Below are positions 1-11,825 of a stretch of DNA of 64,000 nt, piece by piece. The stretch covers positions 12,649,449 through 12,713,448 of the forward strand of contig JAAOOA010000060.1 in assembly GCA_012861695.1 (NCBI GenBank), in the 5' to 3' direction. The DNA comes from Trematomus loennbergii. Its lineage: Eukaryota > Chordata > Actinopteri > Perciformes > Nototheniidae. Position 1 is the stretch's first letter. Every line of letters starts with the position of its first letter. The notes beneath the pieces were generated by a model. It saw nothing but the letters and a program-made list of their open reading frames with translations, was not told the origin of the DNA and ran no database searches. Made by a program: the position numbers and the translations under genes.

Positions 1-3000
1 TTTCCTTGTCTAGTTTAGGAGATATCTGATCCAAGAATATGTGAAGCCTTGAAATCTGAGAAAGCATTCAAGGCAACTTTTTGATATTTAACACCTTTAC
101 CCTTCGTTTATACATTCATCACACGTGTGCATTCTTTAATGTAAGCCATACGTCAAAGAATCAAGGGGAAATTAATGATATGATTTTGTGACTTGATGCT
201 AGATGAATCCATTTTTCTTTTTTGTGTAGTGTACATTTGTCACACTCAAAGACCACAAGGCCCTGAGCGAGGACAGAAAGAAGAAAATGGAGACACCTGC
301 GAGGCTGGCTGGAAAACCGACACCTAATCCACTCCTTTTCTTACATAAACCTCATCATTGCCTTCAACAAAAGATTCAAACTTTCTAACAAATCGCTTTT
401 TTCACCTCAGCAGTTTATGCTCACTTCTGCTTTAGCGGTGATCGCATTCTCTACGTTTAATTGATGTTATAATCATGTGTCAAAAACTCTAAACATCAAC
501 GCGACAGGACACAATCTATTCAAGATGATAATGATGATATAGCCTGAACTGGGACTCAAATTAGGAATTTCTACAGTCCTGCGGAGATGAACTCTCGGTT
601 TCCTCGTGTTCCTCAGATGTGACAGAGCTTTCTGATCTGCCATCTCCAGGCGGGGTTTGTGCGTGAGCTGAAAGCATTTGAAGTGGAATGGCGAACAGCC
701 TGCTCTCAAAACTCAAGGACACATCCCAGTCGTAATTAGGAGAGGATCCGCGTCCATATTTGATGGCATACACAGAACAAACACATTCACAGACACGATC
801 TCCATTACTGCCACATGTGTACATATATGATCCACGGGCATATTCTACTCATGTAACGCTGAGACGAATAGAAGATTTGTCGCCACACACGACACAACGG
901 CCCATTATGAACATCTTCTATATCGAATTCTCCACCCTAGTTTTCAGCACTCTCATGTTTGCTGTAATGTTTTCTGTACACAATAGCAGCGACGGCCTTA
1001 AGCTCATGTTGCCCCATCAAGAGGAGCGCACCAACAACAACCAAACACTCTCCCCTCCTCTTCCCACCCTGTTTACGAGCAGTTCGTCTCTCACTTTGTT
1101 CCCACGCTCCCTCCCTTCTTTTCTCCTCCTCTGCATTGTCCTGTGCCCTCAGGTTAGAGGTTCTCTCTGTTTCCTCCTCTAAAGCCTGGAAAACGAGGAG
1201 GACGAGAGGAGGCGAGCTAAATAGAGTGAGAGAAAGAGCGAGAGGAGGGCCGGGCGACAAGGCCTGTCCGTCTGCCTCTTCGGCCTGGCTGGCTTACCGG
1301 TCTTAACCGGTTCTGACATAGGTGAACCGGAGACGTGTCCTCTTTCGTCTCCGGACAAAAAGGAAACCGTGGTGGCATTCCATCCCCAGTCAGCAGGTAC
1401 CAGGAAGTGTGCATCTATGTGTGTGTCTGTGTGTGCATGTGTGTGTCTCCCAAGACCTTTGAGGCCTGGACCATTGCCAAGTTCATCTGTTAATGGACAG
1501 CTACTAGGAGAGCTGCCCCTCCCCCCCCCCCCGCCCCTTCCCTCCTCTCTGTCCCTCCAGCCTGCTCACGACCCCCCCTTAACCTCCCCAACCCCCAGCC
1601 AGGCCTGCCCAGATACAGGCCCTCACTCTCCCTCCTCCTCCTCCACTCCCTTTCTCCCTGAAAGCTATATCATTCCCTTTCTCCCTCTCCTCCTCCTCCT
1701 CCTCACTGCCCCCAACACTCTGGGCTTCTCCTATTCAAGATAAACAGAGTGCTTCAAGTTCAGGGGACACCCTGGGACCCTTTAACAAAGCCATCTATCA
1801 TGCTGTCTGCCTGAGACTCCTTTGGCCATAGTGGGCTCTGCTGCTACGTCTCTCCCTCAATCTTTGTGTGTGTGTGAACATACACAGGCTGGACATACAG
1901 CCAGCAGGACGCTAACTCTGACTAGCTATTTGCTCTCGTTGATCCCAAAGCTGGACAATTTCCCCATTGTGTAAATAGCCCCCACCAAGACTTGGGGAAA
2001 GACAACCCCTCCCCTGCGCGTCTCCCCTGCCAGTGCATCCCTCCCCTCTCCTGTTAAAACGAGACAAACTCATGACATGAAGGCACGCCACGGAGCGCGG
2101 AGCAGCGCGCACGCGTGGGCCACTTTCTCTCCACACCTCGGAGACGGACTCCGCTGACCCCTCTCCGATCCCCCTGAAGTCAAACTGCGGGACGATTAAG
2201 CAAACTGTCAACAGCTTAATAGTCTGGGAATAAGAGACTGACGGACAGTAGGGCTAGGAGCTGTGTGTAAACACTACAGAGATTATGAATGGTACACAAG
2301 AGGGGGGAAGAGAGGCAGAAACTGAGAATGGGAAGAGGGAAAAGCGTTCCTATCCTGCAACATTTATGGATTCAATTTTATCGAGGTCGTTTTTTTGGGC
2401 ACTTAAGCACAGGTCGGCTGAATGCAAATATTCTGTGGCAGGGCTTTTCCCAAGTGATGGTATCCCATGCATTATTTTCTGCTCATTACGGGGGGCAGCA
2501 AGTAGGGAAATACAGACATCACTAGGGGAAATCATTGTGAATTGTCCCACAGGCTGACTGCATGATAGAGATTTTAAGTTATAATCAGGTTCTAGTTTGG
2601 TTATGCATAGACAGCTAAAGGTAATGCATTCTCATAAAAACATATACCTTCATGAAGATTGCAGATTCACTATACGTCTGTCTAGCCGCTTTATATCTTT
2701 CAGGGTACATGAAGTGTTTTTTGGTTTTAAATTATATTGAAAGATATTCAGTTTAATATGTTACCAAAACTCCTATTTGAGAGACTGATCACAACATTTC
2801 CTGCAATTAATCAATTATCAAAATAGTTGGGAGATTTTTTTGTCGATTGATTACTCGACCGAACATAGCAGCCCTGGCGGAGTTAACATGTTCTTACATG
2901 CAATGCCATGGTTCCTGTTGGGGCTAACGATGTAACATTTGGCATTCATTATTCATTTTGCTCTTAAATAGTTAAATAACGTCTAATTAAAAAAATGTGT

Positions 3001-3927
3001 TGTTGTTGCCTTGTTTCCACCCATGCTGGAAGAGTTCCAGAAGTCATGCTACGTCCTGCGCAGGCAAACTGCTGGTGGACTGCGGTTCCTTTTCCCACCC
3101 AGCGCTGACTTGGCCTATTTCAGGAATATTTACAAGTTAAGGTACATGTAGTTAAGGGGCCAGCGAGTTTCCTGGCTAACAATCGTGACACCAAAAGCTC
3201 CCTCAAAGCCTGGGAGGGAGACTCACGTCATGATCACACTAACACTCGCACGCATTTTCTACCCCTCTTTCACTCCATTTTTTTTCCCAGCTTGTCCTCA
3301 TGTCTCTCTCCGACACACAGCAGCCCCAAAAGCCCAACAGCTGCTGTCCTCTCCAGCCTGCTAGAGAGGGGGGGAACCGGCCTGCTGGTTTTAGAGCGCT
3401 AAATTATCCATTAGATGTTATCAAGTTGTAGCAGGGCGATGCCATTCTGCTAGGAGCCATCAATCTTTCATAAGTCCCAGGCACGGCGTGCATTGGGATG
3501 CACTAGCAGAACCCCCCCCCCGCTCCCAGCATACCCCCCCCCCCCATCCAACTCACGGAACTGCACGCAAACTTGGACATGTACACACAGTCAGGCGGAC
3601 CGTCAACAAATACATATGCTGACACAAATGCATCCAGGTACACGCTCTTGCACTCAAGCTCAGCAGAAACAAGCCGCACGGAGCTTGTTTGGGAAACATC
3701 CAGTTCTGCATTTATCGCATTGTGTCTTTCATCCCCCTCGAGCTCACCCTGCTTTCCTCCCTAAACAAAACTAACATTTTGAGCCGGGCATCCAAAATGA
3801 CGCTGCCTGTTTCACCACGCCGCACACTACCTTTCACGCTCTCCCCATTTTTCTCTTCTCCTCGCCTCTCCCTCCCTCCCTCCCTCCCTCCGCTTCTTGC
3901 CGTGGCCTGGCAGGCAGGCAGGGCAGA

Positions 3928-4142
3928 CATGTTCAGAATGCGCTCCGGTAATGGGCTAATCAAAAATGCAAAACAATTGGCAATTACCGTGCAGGGCCCT
4001 AATGGTCATTATAATTTACAACAAGGTAATGAACTGAGAGTCAGCTCAGTCCATGCATATTCATAAAGCAATCAGGCCTTTGAAGATTAAAGAAGCGCTT
4101 CAAATTTAAATGAGGGCGCCAGCATGTTATCAGTGAGATTCA
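3928..4142. promoter_or_regulatory. Candidate conserved noncoding enhancer in the bcl11-like intron
   Basis: This is a non-repetitive block between low-complexity DNA. It has clustered homeodomain-type cores (GGTAATGGGCTAATC, CAATTGGCAATTACC, CTAATGGTCATTATAAT) and an octamer/POU-like ATGCATATTCATAA, followed by TTTAAATGAGG. Such composition is typical of developmental conserved noncoding elements, which are abundant around BCL11 genes. Conservation itself cannot be seen from one sequence. Confidence 0.45.
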
Positions 4143-6372
4143 GCCTGCGAAAGTAAAGGGTGCCTGGGACAGGAGTGTGCATTTATGAATATGTGTGCAT
4201 GTGTGTGGCTGTGTGTGATGAGGGTTGGGGGTCAGTTTGGTGTGGGGGGATGGATGGAGTGGAGGTGTGAGTATGTGCATTTGTGTGTGTGTGGGTGCAT
4301 CTGTGCATAAGTGATGATGTGTCGATCTCATTGGTGTGCCAACTCGTGCCTGCATGCCTTTGTGCAAAGCAAACTGCAGCACACAAACACCCACCATATA
4401 GCCTAAAGTGATTCTAATAACCAAATTAACACTCTCTTAAAAAATGAATGAGGCCCCCTATCTTCTGATCATCGTTTAAAAGACGTGGGATTTGAATCTA
4501 AGATCAAATGTAACTTGAGCTATTAGGAGGCGATGAGCTTTTTGAACACAAACCCCTCGAGGAATACAGCGAGCGATTAGTATACATTCATGAAAAAGTG
4601 CAGCGGTAGACATGGTTTGCATGCGCATGGACACGCTAAAGCACTCGAAGACTTTCGCACACACACAAAGAGAGGGCTGTGAGTTTTCACAAGTGTAACG
4701 TCACACACACACACTCTCTGTCCTGTATCTCTCAGGTGGAGATAAGGCCGGCGAGACACAGCTGTAGACGACCACCCATCCACACACAAAAGGTACAAAC
4801 ACACTCACACCCACAAAGACACGCACATTGTGACAGGCCGAGCCCAGCGCTGGGACCTGCAGCGGGACAGATAGGAGTGGAAGAAACATTATAGAGACAG
4901 ATAGTGACCAGGATCAGTGGGTTCAGACCAACGCGAGGCCCTCGTCACAGTCCCATGGCCTCAGCATTATCACCATGGGTGTGAGAAAGACAAAGCAAAG
5001 GTCCTTCAGCACCACAGCTTTAAATGCTACAGCCACAATAGGAACAGGTTGAACCGACCTGTTCAGTACAGAAGGTGATAATATGATAGAGCAGATGTGG
5101 GACAAAGTCCTTAACTCTGATTTTCATGTGCTAAACAAGTCATAATGAGCTATTCCCTCATTCCCCCGCACTTTTTGCGAACTCTTATTTTGTTTAACAC
5201 TGCATGGTTTTTGTACTTGATCAAACGTATCTTTGGTGTCATTTTTTCCAAGTGCACGACCTAGTTCTTTATTGTTCTCTCCTGGACCTGCATGCTGTGA
5301 GACTTGTTCAAACAAAGTGGATCTGGGGTGATGACACATTTGAATGAAAACTTTTTTGAATCTTTGGGCTTTGGGGAAAGCATGTTCAAGTTAAAAGTCC
5401 AAGTTAAGTCACAAGTCATTAGTGGTAAAGTCCAAGAAAAGTTGTAAGTCTTTTTGATTTTATCAGGTGGAAAATCTTCAAATTTGTGACTCTGAGATAC
5501 AGACCCTCCATTGCCGAAAATAATCAAATCTGAACAAGTTTCAGTCAGTCAGGCCCTGAGTAAAAAAAGGGGAGATTTTTTAGAAAAGAAGAAAACTGAC
5601 CTTGTTAAAATCTGTTCCAGTTCTAACCCCGTTCTAACCTGCCTACTTCTAAAATACCACTTCTGTCCTTTTTGCTCTCATCCGCCACTTCCTGAGCTAC
5701 AGCTGTTATCACATACACTTTTTCTTCTCTGTTTCTGTTCTGTCTAAAAATAAAGTCATTAACCTGCAGGTGGTGAAGCCGGCGGCTGGCGTGACAGGCC
5801 CTGACGCTGTCAGGTGACCCCCGACCCTGCGATGTGACTGCCTGCCACGCTATTGACAAGACAGCGGCAAGACACGCTTATTTCTGAGGATGATTTTTTC
5901 ATCCTGCGTGATGCTGTCTTGGACAAACAAGGTTGTTTCTGTCGTATTGCTTCGTTTGACAGTAGGTAAAGGGGATTGAGGGAAGCAGAAAATGTATGTG
6001 TTTGTGTGTCTTGCTCTGCAGCCAAATCTGCGAGAGTGAGAATGAGTTGAAGTTGGAAGGCCTTTAAGAGGTGCAGACACGCTAATGTTGCCAAAAGTTT
6101 ACAATCCCTCGAGACAAACTACTGGAACGATGCGAGGGGGGAGAGAGTTTGAGTGAGACGGAGAGGGAGAGATACAGAAAAGGAAAGAAGAGACAGAGAC
6201 AGGGGGGAAACGGAGGGGAGGGGGCTGAAATAAGTATCATATGTTTCTGACAGATCTCATCAACTCACAACACATCATGGGGCCTCTGCCACAACACATT
6301 TATTACAGACAAAACACAGGTTCACAGGAGGGGGGTTACACTGTATTGGGGGCATTGTTGTATCCAAAAAAC

Positions 6373-6376
<4 letters not shown>

Positions 6377-6446
<70 letters not shown>
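6377..6446. repeat. (GT)n microsatellite
   Basis: A 70-bp uninterrupted GT dinucleotide array in the bcl11-like intron region. Confidence 0.99.
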
Positions 6447-6448
<2 letters not shown>

Positions 6449-6751
6449 ATTTGTGTTCGGGTGCACGCATGTGCCTCTTTTTGTGTGCATGTTTGTGTGT
6501 GTATTGCATACTTGAACTAGCCTCCACCTGAATGGCCTGAGGCTGTGGTACCGGGGGTTGTTAGAAGACAAACAGAGACACAGGAAGCCCGAGCCAGGAG
6601 CCCTGAGGACAGCACACACACATGCCTACCCTTAAGTACACACACACATACACTCCCACTGTCAGTCACACACATAGCAGCCACCTCACCATAAGTCCTG
6701 CTTCCTAAACCCACAAAACATTGCTTTAACACACCTCCTTCTACCTCCCTC

Positions 6752-6754
<3 letters not shown>

Positions 6755-6844
<90 letters not shown>
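6755..6844. repeat. (CA)n microsatellite
   Basis: A 90-bp uninterrupted CA array about 300 bp from the preceding GT array and in opposite sense to it. Confidence 0.99.
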
Positions 6845-6847
<3 letters not shown>

Positions 6848-7527
6848 TTAGGCCCAGCCCGTCCCTCAGGCCCTGCGCTCTGTGCCAAGTCTGGCCTGGC
6901 ATGGTCCACAGAGGGGTGTCCTCAGGCGAGGCTTGCCAAGTCAAAGACCCTTTCATGTTCAGCCTGCACGCCCAGAGTAGTAAAGCTTTAACAAACAGCG
7001 CGACACACACTCCTTCGCACACACACACACGGAAAGCTATAAACAGTTTAAGTGGTCAAAACCACACTGGAACACGTGCACACATATGCACATACATTAC
7101 TTTAACACTCGACATGTAAACATCCACTAGACTTCTGTCCAATGCAGCCACTAACACTGAATCCAACAACAAAGACTTCGCCGACAAACATTTGTGGGCC
7201 CGGCGTTCGGGAAAACAAAAAGTGAAAAATTCATCCTTAAAAAGCATTCCCGTTCACCTTCATTAAAACTTAGTGGAATCTAAAAATAGTCACTGATTTT
7301 GATCTGAGCCCTGAGCTACTGTAGGATCAAATTAGAGTCAGCTTTTCACAGACAATGGATGCTGATAATATTAGCCAGTGTCCAATAATTACAATAGCAT
7401 GCATCTGGGCCTTTTCAGTATCAATTAAAGTGATCACCGAAACAAAGGCGCACACACCACATGTGGACTCACAAAGCACACACTGGAAAAAGATATCACT
7501 ACCAAGTAGCCCCCCCCCCCCCCGCCA

Positions 7528-7672
<145 letters not shown>

Positions 7673-8359
7673 CCATGGTCTGCCCAGCCCCCCAGTTCTG
7701 CCTGACAGATACCCAGTGAGTACATGTGTGTGCTTATGAGGGAATGGGGGGGGGGGTTGGAGAAAGGTGGCACGGTGCCAACGCAGAGCCTGCTAAATAC
7801 CTTTGTCTCCACAACACACAGGGACAAACAGGACAGGCAAGCTGCTGCATGAAGACGCAGAACAGCCACACTGAGGTGTTACGAGAAATGCCGCTCGGGC
7901 TGTTCCAATGTTTTCCTCCTCGTAGAGAAAAAAGGCAGAATAGGTGGCTGCCATAATTAACTCAGTATTGATTCAGAGTCCAGGTTACAATAGAGGCAGC
8001 GTGCTGGAAAGGAGGCAGAAGTGTGAGATAGTGGTCGATTTGAGTGGATACAATGGCCTCATTAACACACATGGCTACACTGGCGACAATGCAAGAGGTG
8101 CTAATGCTGGCATGTTTATATACAGCACAGAGTAATGTAGCAAAACGAGAATGTGGACAGTAAAGACAAGAAAATGTGAAAAAGTTATAATTAGGGACAT
8201 GATAAAGTCTACACAATGCATCTTAAATCATAACAATGAGAGGCATCTTGCTCCAATTACTCAAGAAGAGCAAACAATCATTCATTGCACTGATAGCAGT
8301 TCAGTGAGTAGGATAATGAATGTAAATAAAAACTATGAATCCACTCCACCAGAACGCCT

Positions 8360-8540
8360 TCTTAATAGTGATTATATCCCGTGACATAAATCCACTTTTA
8401 CACCACACCGCGGTCACGTAGTTTGTGTGAGAAACCGTCATCTGCTCTTTTTCTGGGCCATCCATAATCTGGAGACAAGCGATGGTGTCCCTATGCATAT
8501 CTTAAATTGTTTATCATGCAAATGATGGCACGCAGGCGGC
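8360..8540. promoter_or_regulatory. Candidate conserved noncoding element
   Basis: A unique-sequence block ends in ATGCATATCTTAAATTGTTT followed by ATGCAAATGATGG, the latter containing a perfect octamer ATGCAAAT. It is flanked by ordinary AT-rich sequence. An enhancer role is inferred only. Confidence 0.3.
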
Positions 8541-10244
8541 TCTGCCCTCTCCTAACGGCCCACCGCTCCAGACTGCAGACCCCAGCCCCAGCTGCAGCCA
8601 TGAGACTCCCAGACGGCCTCAGCTGTCCCAAAGACGGAGACCGAGAGGCACGTCCTCATCTCCAGCTCTGGGAGTATTACAGACAACCCCCACCCCCCCA
8701 ACCCCCAGACCCCCAACACCTCTTGAGTACAACCATACTGGATGTCAACCCCTTTAGTCCAGCAGCTTCTTCACTAACTGAGACCATTAGTAGACCAATC
8801 AATAACGCCAGAATAGAAAATGAATTGCATCCATTTAGATAACCCATTAATCGATTGAAAGTAATTAATGAAAGTTATCTTTTATGCAAAAATAGCTCAC
8901 AAATATTAAAAAATCCTGCTTTTTCTGTCATTTTAACTGAATATCTATACATTTTGGACTGACCAAACAAGACATTTAAAAACATTACAATGGATTTTGA
9001 GAAACTTGGATTTACATTTTACCCTATTTCATGACATTTTAAGGACCAAAAGATCAATCACCAGGGGAAATAATCATAGTTAGCAATCCTAAACCTGGCC
9101 AAGGCCCTTGTCTGTGTACGCTGCTGTCCACACATAAATCAATCTGAGCCAAATGACATTTCAGGAGCAGGGTGGGGGAGTGGAAGGGTCACATTCATTT
9201 GAGTGTATATGCAGTGCAGCGGGATACAGTAAATCTTTAAGGGTGGAACATATAATACACTGGCCTGGAATAAACTGGACATGAAGCCAGTGTGTGCAGG
9301 GACAGTATGTGTTCAGATGCCTCATCTCAGTGTCAGTGTCTGACTGAGCAGGGTGAGAGAACATGGCAGCTAGCATATGGAGCATGGGGTGGGTGCGCTG
9401 GCACTGCCAGTCTGTATCCATCAATCTGTGACACAGAACGCAGAGGGGGGGGGGGGGCTGGAGTTTATGTATATGTGCCTGATGTGAGGTACATCCTGAA
9501 GTGTAGCTCTATGGTCTTTTTTAGCCAAATATGTTCCAGGTTTAACCTTTTTCCTTTACACTCTATGTTCAATTTTGATTCTCATTCTAAATTCTTGGTT
9601 TTGTAGATGAACTGAAAAAAGACAACCTATGGAAAGTAAGCTGCTTATAGTATTATGAGGTTTTTATTTTATTTATAAAGGTGTGTTCACCTAAGGAAAC
9701 AAAGACAAAAGGTAACAAAAATAAAAACTTTTACTAAAAGGTTTTGGGATTTTCTCAATTTTTACCGTCATTTTTTTTTTAAACGGTAAACTATAAAACT
9801 GGTATTTTGTGTTGATTCTTTGAAAAATCGCACACTAATGGTTGTTGTGAAGGATTACAGTAGCAATATCTAAATAGGTAAAAAGTCGATTTTTGGAAAT
9901 TGTGAATCGATTCAGAATCTTAGAAAATAAGAATCTTCTATCGTCTTAATCTTGCTTGTCTCTCATGTTTTCTTCGTCTAATGTTTTTAAACGAGGAAAT
10001 GTGTGTTACAATAACCCAGTCAGGTGAGATGTCCCAACAGGACACGGCCTCACTCCACGTCCACCCAAATGAATCCATTCATTACGGCACGCAGCCAATC
10101 CTATAGAGACATAAAGCCTATAAATAAAGCTGTGCTCACAATGCTAGTGACCTTATGATATCATGTGAACTCCGCTGCATGATGATCTAAATCAGCAAAG
10201 AAAAGCATGTTCAAACAGCTGACATGGCCAAGAGGCATTTTGGA

Positions 10245-10313
10245 CGTGTACGTGTGTGTGTTGCGTGTGCGTGTGCGTGTGCGTGTGCGTGTGTGTGTGT
10301 GTGTGCGTGTGCA

Positions 10314-10391
<78 letters not shown>

Positions 10392-10402
10392 GCGTGTGTG
10401 CA
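10245..10402. repeat. Compound (GT)n/(GTGC)n microsatellite
   Basis: An interrupted GT array with regular GTGCGT variants and one GGTG break, about 158 bp. Confidence 0.97.
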
Positions 10403-10559
10403 CATACGCAGGGCAGATGTTTAACAAACTGCACACTAATGAACAGTGGTCATTCTGTGTGTGAGAGGGCCAACAACAGATAACAGTGGTCCCTTTACAA
10501 AGCTGCAGCACAGACTGATACAGTACAGTAGTGCACATTATTGAGTGCTGCCCTCCGTG

Positions 10560-10960
10560 CATTTAGCCTGAATGGGTTTTAAATTAAATCTGCCCAGACA
10601 ATAAATCCCAAATCTGACACACGATATCGCCTCTGTTCAAAAGAAATGAATAAACACTCGAAAAGGGCGGTGTGAAATCAAACTCCTCTCTGTAAGGCCG
10701 GTCATAAGGGATCCACGCTTGTTTGCACAGGGCCTCATGTTTTCTCTACAGCGTCATTTAGCCCCGGTGGACAAACAACAAACCGACCAGCCGCCTTAAG
10801 AAGTCCTTAATTACTCAAATCAAGAAAAAATACTGACAATTAGTGGCTGCAGGGTTCCTCAAATAAACGCTTCTTCCTTGACACTTCGGCGTAATTACAT
10901 TCCTTTCTATCTCTTTTTAATTTTAGCATCGGACTGAGCCACGCATATTTGAGGGAACGG
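10560..10960. promoter_or_regulatory. Candidate conserved noncoding element
   Basis: Low-repeat sequence, immediately after the GT array and 0.5 kb from bcl11 exon 2, contains TTTAAATTAAATC, CCTTAATTACTC and ACAATTAGTGG homeodomain-like cores. There is no coding signal. A regulatory role is inferred. Confidence 0.3.
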
Positions 10961-11441
10961 GAGATATGGCGGTGTAATAAGCCAGGGAGGGATAGAGATA
11001 CATCTCTCACCGCCACATGAGAGAGCGTGGAGGCCCAGGGATCTGAGCACATCTGTGAGGCAGAAACACACCAAGAGAAATCTTTTTTTGTTTCTCTCCC
11101 TCTCTTCCCTAATCTGTTTCTTTGTCTGTGTGTGTCTTTTTCACTACGTGCTAAATGTTTCTCACAATCATGTTCAGCCTGGGCTGCTGTTCATGTGGGT
11201 TCACGCGCAGCTGAGGGAGATTCACAGCTCTTTAGTGCAGCGGCAGATATTTCACACTCTGGTTATGCAGATGGGATGCAGCCCTACTACCAGATGCAAA
11301 GAAAACACCAAAGGAAATCAGAGAAAGCATTTGTTCCCTTTTGAAATAAACTCTCTATGAACTTTAGGGAGAGTGACCAATCCCACACCGTTAGACATTT
11401 CTTGTTTGATGCCAGCCATGTTAAGCGCACACTGTGTTTAC

Positions 11442-11825
11442 CTGTGATATTCTCCTGCTTTGGGATTATTCCTTGCAAGGGTGCAGATAAACAATCCTCG
11501 TCCCGGGGCGATGCCACACCCACGCGGGGACGCGCCCTCCGTGGGTGCTGATGGTGGGTGCGCGAGTGCAAGGAGGACGTGGAGAGGGGTGAGGCGAGGG
11601 GGGAGGAGGGAGGCCTGTCCAGAGGTTTGTCCATACAGAGGCTCCCGTGGCACTGCCTCCGTTTGTGTTCGATGAACAGCAGGATGTCAGCCAGGGGGAA
11701 GCGGGAGTGGCACTGGCCGCAGGTCAGCAGGTCCTGGTCCCCTTTAAGGGACTCACCCTGATCCAAACTCAGCCTGGGGGAGTTCTGAGAGTCTTCCTCC
11801 AGTAAAACACCTGACAGTGGCTCAG
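11442..11825 (-). CDS. bcl11a-like: bcl11-like coding exon 2 (CCHC finger)
   Basis: 384 nt (2 + 127 codons + 1), phase 1 to phase 1 as in BCL11A exon 2. A pyrimidine-rich acceptor ending GTGCAG precedes it and GTAAAC follows. Putative zinc ligands are C54, C57, H72 and C77 in protein numbering from the start. Between the finger and PKQENITG lies a Ser/Pro/His/Arg-rich stretch where BCL11A normally has a highly conserved segment. Confidence 0.92.

Noticed and set aside
1369..1743. 124-residue Pro/Ser-rich frame
   Set aside because: Low-complexity CT/C-rich DNA; no homologous motif or splice structure.
2030..2110. Possible bcl11 exon 3 on the minus strand (AACAG acceptor, M-H-W-Q-G-like peptide recalling BCL11A LHWRGL)
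   Set aside because: The similarity is three or four residues, needs a non-obvious acceptor for phase, and no good donor or further match follows.
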